Assembly: GCA_005656395.1 (NCBI GenBank)
Contig: SRSI01000028.1
Span: 1,984,001 to 2,048,000, forward strand
DNA from: Strongyloides papillosus
Taxonomy: Eukaryota > Nematoda > Chromadorea > Rhabditida > Strongyloididae
Length of the DNA: 64,000 nucleotides
Direction: 5' to 3'
Shown here: one piece after another, positions 53,680-64,000 of the stretch
Layout: every line of letters begins with the position of its first letter
How positions within the stretch are numbered: position 1 is the first letter of the stretch
Made by a program: the position numbers and the translations under genes
Notes under the pieces: generated by a model
The model's database searches: none
Told to the model about the DNA's origin: nothing
What the model saw: the letters and a program-made list of their open reading frames with translations, nothing else

Positions 53680-56600
53680 AATCATCTTAACTTCTTATTG
53701 ATAATTATGAATAAAAGCATTTTTTTTATTTGCGCTAAAGAAATTCAAACATTTATCTAATGTATATGGAGAATTTTATGAGTATTAAAAAAATATGTAT
53801 AAATGAATATGGTAAATAAAAAAAGTTGTTCTCGTATTGAAGAGATTCTTAAAATACCATTTTTTAATGACACTTTTCAATATACACATATTTATCATAA
53901 AATTATTATTTATACTTTACCGTATTATATATATATCTATCAATTTTGTTAAAATATATAGAAAAATTTAAATATGTAAAGAAATGTAGTTTTTTTTTAC
54001 AATTATCTTCAACTATTAATAATGCTTACGTTACCATTAAAACTTATTTAACTTTATATTAATGCGATAATTTTATCAATAGATGTAAATAGATATATAT
54101 TTTGGTTTTAACAATCAGATCAACTTATTATTTGATAGGATGATTAAACGATTATGCATACAAGTTTTTTTTATTATATTCAATATGTTAAATACTGGGA
54201 ATGTAATTTCTATGAAATATTTATATTTTTTCTTAATCAAATACCATTTTCAATTAAAATTTTTTTTCTACTGCACATCGCAACAAATGAAATACTTAAA
54301 TTATTTTTTCTTCTAAATTAATGGTTATAATGTAACCATAGGAAACCTTTTATTTTCAAAAAAAAATTAAATATACTAATTTTATTTTAAATTAAAAAAA
54401 AATTACCAATTGAAAATAGTTAAACAACATATGTTTCTTGAAGAAAAGAAGAAATGGATTTTTGTTTTAATAGACATTAAAATTATTACTTAAATTTTAA
54501 AAATATGGAAAATTACTTACAAGCATAAATTATTATTTTTGTTATGATAGAATCTTAAATTTAAAATGAAAATATTTTTATTTGATTACAGTGTTGATTT
54601 GCATACAATACTATTTAATTATTGATAAAAGGTCGTTTGTAATAGATAAAATTTGAATGTTATTATTATTTCCAATCAAACAAGTGCATCAAATATTATT
54701 TTAAAAAGATACCAGCTTTGAAAATAAAATTAATAAAAACATTTTCATCTTCAAATCGTTATAATTATAAAATATCTTTTAATTGTATGATCAATAAATA
54801 CTTGAGAGATATTGTGGTATAAAAATTTTTAATATTTTGGAAAATTAATATTAGTTTTTGTATGACAATTTTAAATGTCAATAATTCTCTTATATGAATT
54901 CTTATCAAAACGAGATATATCAAATTTGTGGAAAAATTGAATTCTATCGTTATCATTAATTTGTTTACCATTATCTTCCGTTAAAAAGTTTTTATTGATC
55001 TTAAAAGTAACTATGTCAATAAATAATTTATAAGTCACTTTCCAATATATGTTTAATTTTGAAATTGTTCCAAAATTTTTAGCGGGAAAATTAAATATCT
55101 AAAGGGTAAAAAATATTGATAGAAAGATTTCTTATTAGAGGGACAAATTTTGATAGTAAAAAGAGATTTTCTAACCCAACTGAGATGAGTAAAATATATG
55201 AGTTAAATTGAAAATGACTGGATACTACAAAATTCTCTTATCACTGGATAGATTTGTAACATGTGACGAAAAATAAATTATTTACAACAATCACTAAATA
55301 TCTTCTGGCATGAAATTTAACTTCACTCTTCAAACTGAGTGCTTCGGAAAAGATTGACATCTGTTGAAAAGTATGGAGATGTATCTGAAAGAGGTAACAA
55401 TTACCTATTCAGATGGCTAAATATCTGAAGTCTTGAATTTTTCAAATTCTCAAGAACGTAATTCCTCTTCAAATTAGATCAATAGACATATACACGTTGC
55501 ATAAATTTTTTGATTTCAGTTTTTATTTAAATAAAAATGTTCATTTCAACGAATTTTAAACATTTAAAATTCATTTAATTTTAAACAACATTTAATTTTA
55601 AACCAACATTTATTTTTTAACAAACTCTACAATATATATATTACCCTCTTGTTTAACATCAAACTCTTATCTTTAAAGATAAAATATAATAACTCATATT
55701 ACCAATATTTGTTTTTTAATAAAAAGATTTATGCGTCTACAAAAATATTTTAAATTTATTCAAAACAACATGGAATAAAGTTTATATTTACGAAAATAAC
55801 ATTTTAATGATTATCAAATAAAAAAATAATTTGTTTAACTTTTTACATAATTTAGAGGCTTCAATATTTACTGTAATAATAAAGGTCAATATAATTTGGT
55901 AAAAAAAACTGAATTATAGATTGAATTAATAAATAAAAGACGTTGTTTTGCAACGAAATAATAACGGCATAGTTAGTGAATATATGTCTGTTTTATTGTC
56001 ACATAAAAGACATATGTTTATCATTATATTACTTCCGTATTTTTAATCATATGTCTATACTTAACATTTTTCTAAATTTACTATTTTTCTACATACATAT
56101 TTTTTCCTACATATTTATTAAATATATTTATTTTTCTTCTACATATCATATTTTTATTATCTTTATGAAATGATATAAACATGTACATATCGTCTAGGTA
56201 AAGTAATATTCCTTGTCAAGCATGTTTATAATATATTTTAATTGTTATTAAAATTAATTGAAATATAAATCGGAAATATTTATGGTATTTGCCACGTGAT
56301 ATATTTATATGTGATATGACATACATAGATAATAATAAGTAAATTTATAAAATAATTTTCCAATGAAATATACTTTCCTCCGATACATTTACAAGAACAA
56401 TTGATTAGTTTACTTTTAATTACCAGAAAAAGTGAACATTTAAAAGAAAGTTCATAAATTATGGCAATAGGGATATTTCAATGTATTTAATTATATTTCA
56501 ATGAAATGTTAAATTTCACTATCTCGTCTGTAATATGACTTTATACAATAAAAAAAATTAATTATTTAATGGTAAACAACTTTAAAAATATTAATGGTAT

Positions 56601-57170
56601 TCCCTGATCACACCATCACAAAACGAATATAACATCTTCCAGTGTTTTAAATTCTAATTGATTGTTTGTTGTTAACGTGACAATTTGTTATTTAATTTTT
56701 TTTTGTTATTTGCAGACATTCATACTCACTTTCATCTTTATATATTTTTAACATACTTTTGATTGAGTGTATTAATATTTTTGTTATCATTTTATTTTTT
56801 GTCATAAGTAATTTACCCATGACACGAAGTACATATAAAGAATGTCTAAAACTAACATTCAGTTTTTTATGTATTTTTTTTAATTTTTAAAAATTCCATA
56901 ACCTTAACTGGTTTCGTTACCCCATTTCTGTCTACTATTTTTTTCAAACATACATCTAACTAACTTTAAATCTATATGAAACCATTTGGATACTTAAATT
57001 GATTATATCTCAAACATTTAAAATTTTCTTTTAATGATAATTCTGGGATATTTTTTCTTTTGTTTGGGTAAAAAAATATTTTTTACAGCCCTATAAATTT
57101 GCTAATTAGCAAAAAACAAACAAAATATTTTGAAAACAACCCTAATTAGGGAATAAAAAAAATACTTATC

Positions 57171-58603
57171 ATGGAGAATCCAACAATTACCTCACCTCAA
57201 AGAAATCATTCAATGACATCATTTCACAATTGCCATCATCATTCTTCGAATATAAACCCTGATTTAACTCATTTTCATAACATATTTCCTACTCCACCCA
57301 AAAATTCATTAAAACGTTCAACGAGAAGTGAAACACACCTAACAGATATGAGAAATTTTGCCTATCCTTCAGAAAAAGGTTAGTAATATTTTGAGATTAA
57401 AATTATGATATATTAGGAGAAATTTTTGCCTTTCCTATGCACAAAAATAAAGAATAAATATATATTCTGTTTTTAAGAAAATATATCATAATTTCCTTAA
57501 ATTTTAGTAGTTCCATATCAGTTACATCAAAAAGTTAAAGAATTCATGTCGAATGAGGAGTTGATGAGAAACACAAGATTACCCAATGTTTCATCATCAG
57601 CATCTTCTTCAAATTTACGTCAATTCGTCGGTAAAATGGGAAGCAGTAGTGAAAATATAGAAAAAGGGTTGGTTTACTAAATATGATTGAACAATTCTTT
57701 AAAAATTTACATAAAAAATTATCATACACCTAACCGCCTACATTTTTATGGTCATACCTTTATTATTTAATAACTTTTTGTTGTTATAATAATAGTATTA
57801 AAAATAAATATGAGGAATAATATATGTATAATGTTGTTAGATTAATAACAATACTAATATAATTATAATTAATATTGATTTTTCTTTTTGTTTTAGCTTA
57901 CATAAATGTTATATAAATATTATTATTTATATTTTATTATAACAAACTGACAATTATGATATAGCATTTTAATTATGTTTGATTTTTTCAGGGAACATCC
58001 ATCATTGTACAAAAGTTTCCACTCACTATCATTGTCTTTGTTTAGAGGATCTGGTACTTTAAAAAATAAAGTAGGAACTTCTCAAACGATTTCAGAGGAA
58101 GGGGAAACTGATACATTGGAACCATTACCCCCAAGAATTAGGAAAACGTCTAGTGCTAGTAAACTTGATATGTTATCTCGTGATTTTGGTAATTCTAATT
58201 TTGAAAGAAATATGTTAAAATCAAAAGAATATTCTCAATCTAATATGGACACATTAAATGATCCTGCTTGTAAGGAAGGGCTTACAATGACAATTGATAA
58301 ATCTAAACCAAATGAAAGCATTACAAACGCTCTAGATAAATCAACATCATCAGGAAACATATTTAATAGATCTGATTTACCAAATGACATAAAGGGTAAG
58401 ATAGATCCACATAGTAGTGTTACTTGTAGTAGTAATGAAGAAATTCATAAGGTAAGAATATAAAATTATATGAGGAGGTTGTTTTTTTTCTAATTTTTTA
58501 GAGTGGTGGAGTTTTTGGAATCTTTGGAAAAGGAATATTTGGCAAACCTGTATCTGCAAATGAAAATGAAACAGCTCGTTACATTTTAACTTTGGAACAA
58601 TAA
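57171..58603 (+). CDS. Unrecognised Ser-rich polar protein
   Basis: Four exons: 57171-57378, 57508-57667, 57992-58451 and 58502-58603 (introns 129, 324 and 50 bp), giving 309 aa. All joins keep frame and acceptors are good (TTTTAG, TTTTTTCAG, TTTTTTAG); the first two donors are non-standard GTTAGT and GTTGGT. I see no signal peptide, membrane helix or known domain. Recognisable stretches: His-rich N-terminus (HNCHHHSS), PTPPKNSLKRSTRSE, a Ser-rich YKSFHSLSLSLFRGSG block, basic RIRKTSSASKLDMLSRDF (phosphorylation-site-like), and a Gly/Phe-rich C-terminus (GGVFGIFGKGIFGKPVS) ending ETARYILTLEQ. The short conserved-looking C-terminus suggests a binding motif in an otherwise disordered adaptor. 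Function is unknown. Codon use and splice structure argue that it is real. Confidence 0.75.
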
Positions 58604-59331
58604 TGATAAAATGTATAATTTTTTCTTGTTGTTAATATTTTAATTACTGTATTCTCTTGCGTATAACAAACAAGAAGTATAGTAAAATTTTTTTAAAACT
58701 ATTTTGCAACTTCCTGTCTTTTTTATTAATTATGATGACCTATAAATATTAATTACAAATAATATCACAACATTATTATAGTTTTTTAAATCAAAAATTA
58801 CAACCAAAGAATTTGATCATTGAATTTTTCTATTTTCACCAACTAACTACCAAAGACTAAAAATTAAGCAATTAGAAAGATAAAAAAAGAATTCCACACT
58901 TATATAATTTAAGATGATATATTAAAATTTTTATTAATAGTTTTAAGAATAAGAAAAAAGAATAATTTGTGTTATTTAAAAATCTTTTAATATTAGAAAA
59001 GACATAACGAGTGATGTTTAAGTTTTCTTGAAATAAAATTTATTTGATATCTACTACACCGGATATATTTTTTAATAATTTTTTAATGTACTTCCTTCTT
59101 AGGAAATGCTTTTATTTTTCAAGGGTTTTTTCTGTCAAAAATTGTATTAATGTTTATTAAAAATATTTACCATTAATCTATTCAAAGTACTATTTTTAAA
59201 ATAAATAAAAATATTTTTCATTAAAAATTGCTTATATAAGGAAAGATAATTTTAATAATATTATTTTAAGATAAAATAAAAATCAAAAATAAAAATTATT
59301 TCTTATTACTTCTATAAAAAAACTAATTAAA
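58604..59331. other. Intergenic AT-rich DNA
   Basis: About 730 bp between two plus-strand genes, with poly-A/poly-T stretches only. The spacing is larger than typical nematode operon gaps (about 100 bp), so co-transcription is not suggested. Confidence 0.5.
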
Positions 59332-60284
59332 ATGTATAGAGTTATGATATGTGAAAATAATTCTACTTCATTTGCTGTAAAAAGGTTCGTTAAGGCAGAC
59401 AAATTTTTTTAATATATAAAAACGTTTGTCTATTTTGTAAATCTCATTATTGATAATTTTTTAGAGGATTAATAACAAAAAATATTTCTTCTGATTTTAA
59501 AACGATGGATAAAACAAATGATAACATTAGTAGTAGCTCTGGTAGAAATACTAATAATTTTGTATATAATACAAGTGATATACGTCCTAAAATTAAAGTA
59601 GAGTTACCAACTGATGTTGAGAGCACAAAAAATATTACTAATGAAGGTACAGAAAATTCTAATGCATGTTCTTTGAACGCATGTAATGATGATAAAAGTA
59701 GTTTTGCATGTTCTTATAATTTATAATTAAAATTCTACTTAATCTTTACAACCACTTTTAGATACAAAAATTAAAAAAGAAGTTTCAAGATTGACAAAAC
59801 AACAACAAGTTGTTTTACAAAGAACATTTGCTTTTATTAAAGTTAGAGCTGTACAAAATGGTATTAAATTGTTACTAAGAATGTTTGCTGAACATCCACA
59901 ATATAAAGATATTTGGCCTCAATTTAGACCATATCCGGATAGTTCATTAATGTGTGCTCCGGAACTTTCAAGACATGCAAAAACTTACATGAAGGGACTT
60001 GAATTTATTATTTGTTCATTGACTGATGAGGAAAAATTGTATGATTCATTACAACGAATTGCTAAAGCACATGTAAAATGGAATATTCATAAAAAACATG
60101 TAATGGTGAGTTTTCATCACTTTAAGGATATAAAATAACATAATATTTTAAGCATATGCTTGAACAAGTATTAATAATGATAGCTGATGAAATTGGACCG
60201 TTGTCAAATGATGAGAAGGAAGCATGGACAACATTATATGATGTTATCGCAAATATGGTTGATATTTTTGCTGGAAGAATTTAA
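59332..60284 (+). CDS. Nematode globin (GLB-type) with N-terminal extension
   Basis: Four exons: 59332-59384, 59465-59697 (or -59709), 59762-60105 and 60153-60284, giving 253 aa (257 with the alternative donor). The globin fold starts after about 105 disordered residues. Helix A/B reads LTKQQQVVLQRTFAFIKVRAVQNGIKLLLRMF, then EHPQYKDIWPQF (Phe CD1 near 150). ELSRHAKTYM places His E7 near residue 167, and KAHVKWNI gives the proximal His F8 near 199. The last exon completes helix H (EAWTTLYDVIANMVDIF). Both haem-contact histidines are present, so O2 or redox-sensing haem binding is expected, as for C. elegans neuronal GLB proteins. The N-terminal extension is Ser/Asn-rich. Two donors are weak (GTTCGT at 59385; GTAGTT 59698 or GTTCTT 59710), so exons 1-2 are less certain than 3-4. 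A start at 59344 or 59505 is possible. Confidence 0.88.
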
Positions 60285-62651
60285 ATGTATTTACCTTTAT
60301 TTTAATTGTATATAAAAAATTATCAAAGGGACTTATCCGCTATAAAAGATTTTCTCAGAACCTTATTAAATTTATTTACTTCCATTGTTTGTTTTTAATT
60401 AAATTCAATTAACATATCATCGTTTCATGATATGACTTTTTTTGTACCTCTCACAGTTTGACATAAACACATGACTTTTAAGTTTTATATAATAAAGATA
60501 ACTACCGAAGGTAGTAGAAGAAACATCAAATGATTATGTAAGGTCATGTGTTTTAAGTAAAAACAATTAGGAATGCAATTATTAAAAATGTGTCATATTT
60601 AATTTAAAGCATTAGGACATTTAAAGAATACTTTGAAATTAATTATATCATTCCGCCATTCACCCCCTCTGAAAAAGGAGATTTTTGGAAGGAGTTTATG
60701 TTATTGCGTATTTTAATATTCTTAAGTGCTAATTGTTATTAGGTGGTCAGTATCCTTAAAGATGACAGTTATTTTAACCGGTATACCTCTAATACTATTG
60801 TTATTTAGGAAGTTGTGAAGGATAATCTTAATTGCTTTGGAGAAAAAAATTGTCGGAAAGAAGATTGATATAAATTACATTATATATATTTAATTCCATC
60901 ACATAGTATAATCTTTTTCTATCAAGATTATAGTTGAAACAGAAGCTATTTAATTGAATTCTGTTGTGTAAATCTTATAAATTTATAAATAATAATACTT
61001 TGTGAAATTTATACATACATTGTTATAATAATAATAAAACAACATAATAAATAAGCTTGACACTTATGGCAATATCAATGAAATTAATCCATTTACAGAC
61101 ATTCCAATATTTTTTAATAAACTATTATTAATCCAATTATTGTTTTATAACTCAACCAGATATTTAATTTACAATCCTATTATAAACAATATTATCAAAT
61201 AATATTGAAAAGTTATAAACTATCATAGATAAAAATAAACTAAACTAAATAAAATAGAATGATATTGTGAAAAAAATAAATTGTCATTAATAGTAAAAAA
61301 AAGTTAAATGAAAGTGAATTTTTCCGGTGTTTAAAGGACGATCGGAATGTATAAAACAAATGACCATATATTAGATTGTGCCAGCCGTTACATTAATAAT
61401 AAATTATGATTAGTTATTACAATCGTAACTACCAAATAAACAACATATTTCGTTTCTTTGTAAAGATAAATCTTCAAATAAAAAATTAATGACCCATATA
61501 TGTAAATGTAAATTATCAAAAAATATTTTTATGAAAAAAGGCGTTTGTGAGAAAAAAAGAGGTAGAAAGAGATATAAATATATATATGAGGCATAAAATG
61601 TACATGATCAGCTAATATAACAACATAAATCTTGTCATAATTCTAATCATTCCTCATATCATGTTTCTATTCGTTGTTTTTCAACAATACTCATAATAAT
61701 CACAACATACAATTATTATCACCTCATTTTGTTTTAAAATTTTTAAAATTGTAAAATTTCAGTTATAGGTGCTTTCATATTTTATATTTTTCTAATAAAT
61801 TATGATCTATATATTTAATATATTCGTTAAGATTAATGTTAAATATCATATTCATTTTAAACATTTACCTATTGGAAATCTTAATGTTAAATATGTTAAT
61901 CTTTTTTCTACTCATACTTTCTATAATCATCTTAATAATTTTTGTTGTCAAAATGAATAGTTGATTATTTATAATGAGATCCTTTATATCATTTAAAATT
62001 TATCATTTTAACATCTTAATCCTTTTTCCTATAATAATAACACTAACTATTATTTTTATCTCTCTCATATTACACTATCAATGTATACCGTAGTCTTAAT
62101 ATTTCTTTTTTATTTTTAATTATTTATATATTATACTCCTAATAACAATACAATTTTCAAATATATCATTTACCTCATCACATTTATAGTTCATATTATT
62201 TTTTTACATTCATATAAACCTTAATAAATAATCTATTGATAAAAATTGTTATTGATGAAAAATCTAAAATAAGCGGTATAGGTAAAAGGAAAAAAGTTTT
62301 AAAGGAATTATTTTATGTATATTTATTTGGATGTAAGGTACGCCCTTTTAAACATTTTAGGTGTCCCGTTAATTATTAACTACACTTCCTAAACATGTTA
62401 ACTTGAAATGCCACAATAGTATTAATTGTCTTTTAATTTATAGGGTGGAGTTTAATATATGATCTTCAAAAAACTTCAATATATATAAATATAAATTGTC
62501 ATATCAACAGAAAATCAAGAAGGCAAGTTGTAAGAAAACTTAAAAGTGTCATTATTTGTCGTATATTTTCATTCTAATCCAACAGAAGTCCTTCTAAATA
62601 TTTACAATAAGATATTATAAACAATTAAACCCGCCTCCATTTTTATTAAAT
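60285..62651. other. Intergenic/regulatory region upstream of fkh-2
   Basis: About 2.4 kb with no coding-like frame. Richer patches occur near 60650-60700 (CATTCACCCCCTCTGAAAAA), 60735-60850, 61320-61410 and 62330-62425. For a developmental transcription factor such patches are plausible enhancer material, but I cannot name factors. AT-rich DNA fills the rest. Confidence 0.45.
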
Positions 62652-62664
62652 TATATATATAAAG
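62652..62664 (+). promoter_or_regulatory. TATA-box-like element of fkh-2
   Basis: TATATATATAAAG ends 35 nt before the ATG at 62699. A start site 25-30 nt downstream would leave a 5' UTR of only a few bases. This fits a core promoter with a very short leader. In DNA this AT-rich a chance match is likely, so confidence is limited. Confidence 0.35.
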
Positions 62665-62698
62665 GAATAATTTATATTTATTTATTATTTAATCAAAA

Positions 62699-63691
62699 AT
62701 GGCATCAAAATTTTCCATTATGGATTTATGTCCTGATTTAGCTAATACTAATCATTCCACTCCTAGTTCTCCAGAATCTGACTCATCTGTAGATAAACAA
62801 CATTCAGGTAAGATAGAAATGCCATTTACTTTTTCTTCTTTATCATCGTCTTTTGACAACTTTTAATAATCTTACTTATCTTTTTTTTCAGTGACGCTTG
62901 ATGACTTAAGTGACACAAGAAGTAGTAGTAATATAACAAAGGATAGTGGAATAACTTCAAAAGGTATTGACGACTCAAGAAACTTTGACTTATCACCATC
63001 AACCTCTCCCGACGGAGTTGATGTATTGGAGGGTGGTGAGATACCAGAAAATTCAGATTCATTATCATCAAACAAAAAACCTCCATTCAGTTATAATGCT
63101 CTAATAATGATGGCAATAAGAAATAGTAAAGAGAAAAAATTAACATTAAGTGGGATATATGATTATATAATAACTAATTATCCATTTTATCGTGACAACA
63201 AGCAAGGATGGCAAAATAGTATTCGTCATAATTTATCATTAAATAAATGTTTTGTAAAAGTTCCAAGAAATTATGATGACCCTGGAAAGGGTAATTATTG
63301 GATGCTAAATGCAGCTTGTGAAGATGAAATTTTTATAGGTGGATCAACAGGAAAACTTAGGAGGAGACCATCAGGTTTTAATAGAGGACGTTTTGATGCC
63401 TTTAAAAGTGTACAAATACCATCTTATCCATATAATTTATCAGGATCACAAAACTCATTAATATTTAATAATCCCCAAAATCCATTGATAAATTTTAGTA
63501 CACCTTTACTATATTATAATCAACCACAAGTTAATGGTACAATTGGAGGAGGGAGAATTTTACCACAGGTATCAGGACCAATACCAGGACAGATACCTGG
63601 AACATTAAATCAAAATAATATTAATCAATTATTATCAATGTATGCCTCTGCTGCATTTCAATTGCCATTCAAAGAAAAGCAATTAATATAA
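62699..63691 (+). CDS. fkh-2: Forkhead transcription factor, FoxG class (FKH-2)
   Basis: Exons 62699-62807 and 62892-63691 (84-bp intron, GTAAGA...TTTTCAG), giving 302 aa. The forkhead DNA-binding domain spans about residues 98-190: [37 protein letters not shown], the recognition helix [20 protein letters not shown] and [11 protein letters not shown]. It is followed by the FoxG-typical [13 protein letters not shown]. Exon 1 holds [11 protein letters not shown] (residues 4-14), an engrailed-homology-1 (eh1) motif used by FoxG/Slp factors to bind Groucho/TLE corepressors, plus a Ser-rich linker. The C-terminus is Pro/Asn/Gln-rich. In C. elegans fkh-2 acts in head-neuron and ciliated-neuron development. 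Nuclear repressor activity is inferred from the eh1 motif. The start is the first ATG and gives the eh1 motif at the expected N-terminal place. Confidence 0.95.
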
Positions 63692-64000
63692 GAATTGTGA
63701 ATAAAAATATATTTTTTCGCAAAAAGAACAATTTTTTTTTGAAAACAAAAGAAAATAATTATTATTCATTTTTCCTTCTCCATTTCTCGAGTGAAAATTT
63801 CATTTTTTTATTTTATCATTCAATTATATATAAATTCGATATTGAATTATATAAAAAATGTGTTTGATTTTTTTAATCTATATATATTTGTTACAGTATA
63901 CTTTATTCTTTCTTTTTTTAAATCATAGATTTATGTATTATACTACCAATATTACTATAACAATGATGTATTACTTCTTCCTCCTACTGACAACCGCTCC
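63692..64000. other. fkh-2 3' UTR and right edge
   Basis: About 300 bp of AT-rich sequence after the stop. No further gene is seen before the window ends. Confidence 0.5.

Larger units (their letters stand above)
52575..57170. other. Intergenic region with one composition island and a C/T tract
   Basis: About 4.6 kb upstream of both the Spen gene (minus) and the next plus-strand gene. It includes the higher-GC island at 53068-53474 and the pyrimidine tract at 53635-53679, listed separately. A more complex stretch at about 54770-55480 has no intact frame but could be a decayed gene. The remainder is plain AT-rich DNA. Confidence 0.5.

Noticed and set aside
1..64000. tRNA, rRNA, CRISPR, transposon or viral sequence
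   Set aside because: No tRNA T-loop with paired arms, no repeat-spacer array, no transposase or polymerase motif, and no terminal inverted repeats were found by reading both strands. A computational scan would be needed to exclude small or decayed copies.

Overview
The window reads as AT-rich genomic DNA (roughly four-fifths A+T by eye between genes) from a nematode. The best fit is a Strongyloides-like clade IV species. Evidence: the recognisable genes are typical nematode orthologues (calsyntenin/CASY-1, FKH-2/FoxG, nematode globin, tandem CCCH protein, Spen/DIN-1). Introns are few and mostly 39-60 bp with GTAAGT-like donors and TTTTAG/TTTCAG acceptors. Several genes have an acceptor-like site just upstream of the ATG, as expected for spliced-leader trans-splicing. 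Coding segments stand out from the flanks by base composition. The species call is inference.

Layout, left to right. A probable 3' exon of a gene running off the left edge (1-123). A ~9 kb AT desert. casy-1 (9058-12111, +, one exon). A small secreted TIL-type protease inhibitor (13382-13941, +), convergent with only 42 bp separation on an SLC1 glutamate transporter (13984-15460, -). A gene-poor stretch with weak coding-like fragments (19.5-20.7 kb, -). Acetoacetyl-CoA synthetase (20967-23113, -). A KCTD-type BTB protein (24770-25506, -). An ~11 kb desert with a diverged ~260 bp duplication and a few richer islands. A TTP/TIS11-type tandem CCCH zinc-finger protein (36620-38127, +). A TMEM151-family membrane protein in eight exons (39461-41566, -). 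A very large Spen/SHARP/DIN-1-type corepressor (43414-52565, -, about 2859 aa, three RRMs plus a C-terminal SPOC domain). A 4.6 kb gap with an odd higher-GC island and a C/T tract. An unrecognised Ser-rich protein (57171-58603, +). A globin (59332-60284, +). A FoxG forkhead gene, fkh-2 (62699-63691, +).

The genes do not form one pathway or an evident operon. casy-1, the glutamate transporter and fkh-2 have neuronal roles in relatives. The CCCH protein and the Spen protein act in RNA decay and transcriptional repression. Exon joins were worked out by hand from splice-site motifs and frame continuity. Protein lengths are for those joined models. I found no tRNA, rRNA, CRISPR, transposon or virus-like element, and no convincing new multi-gene system.
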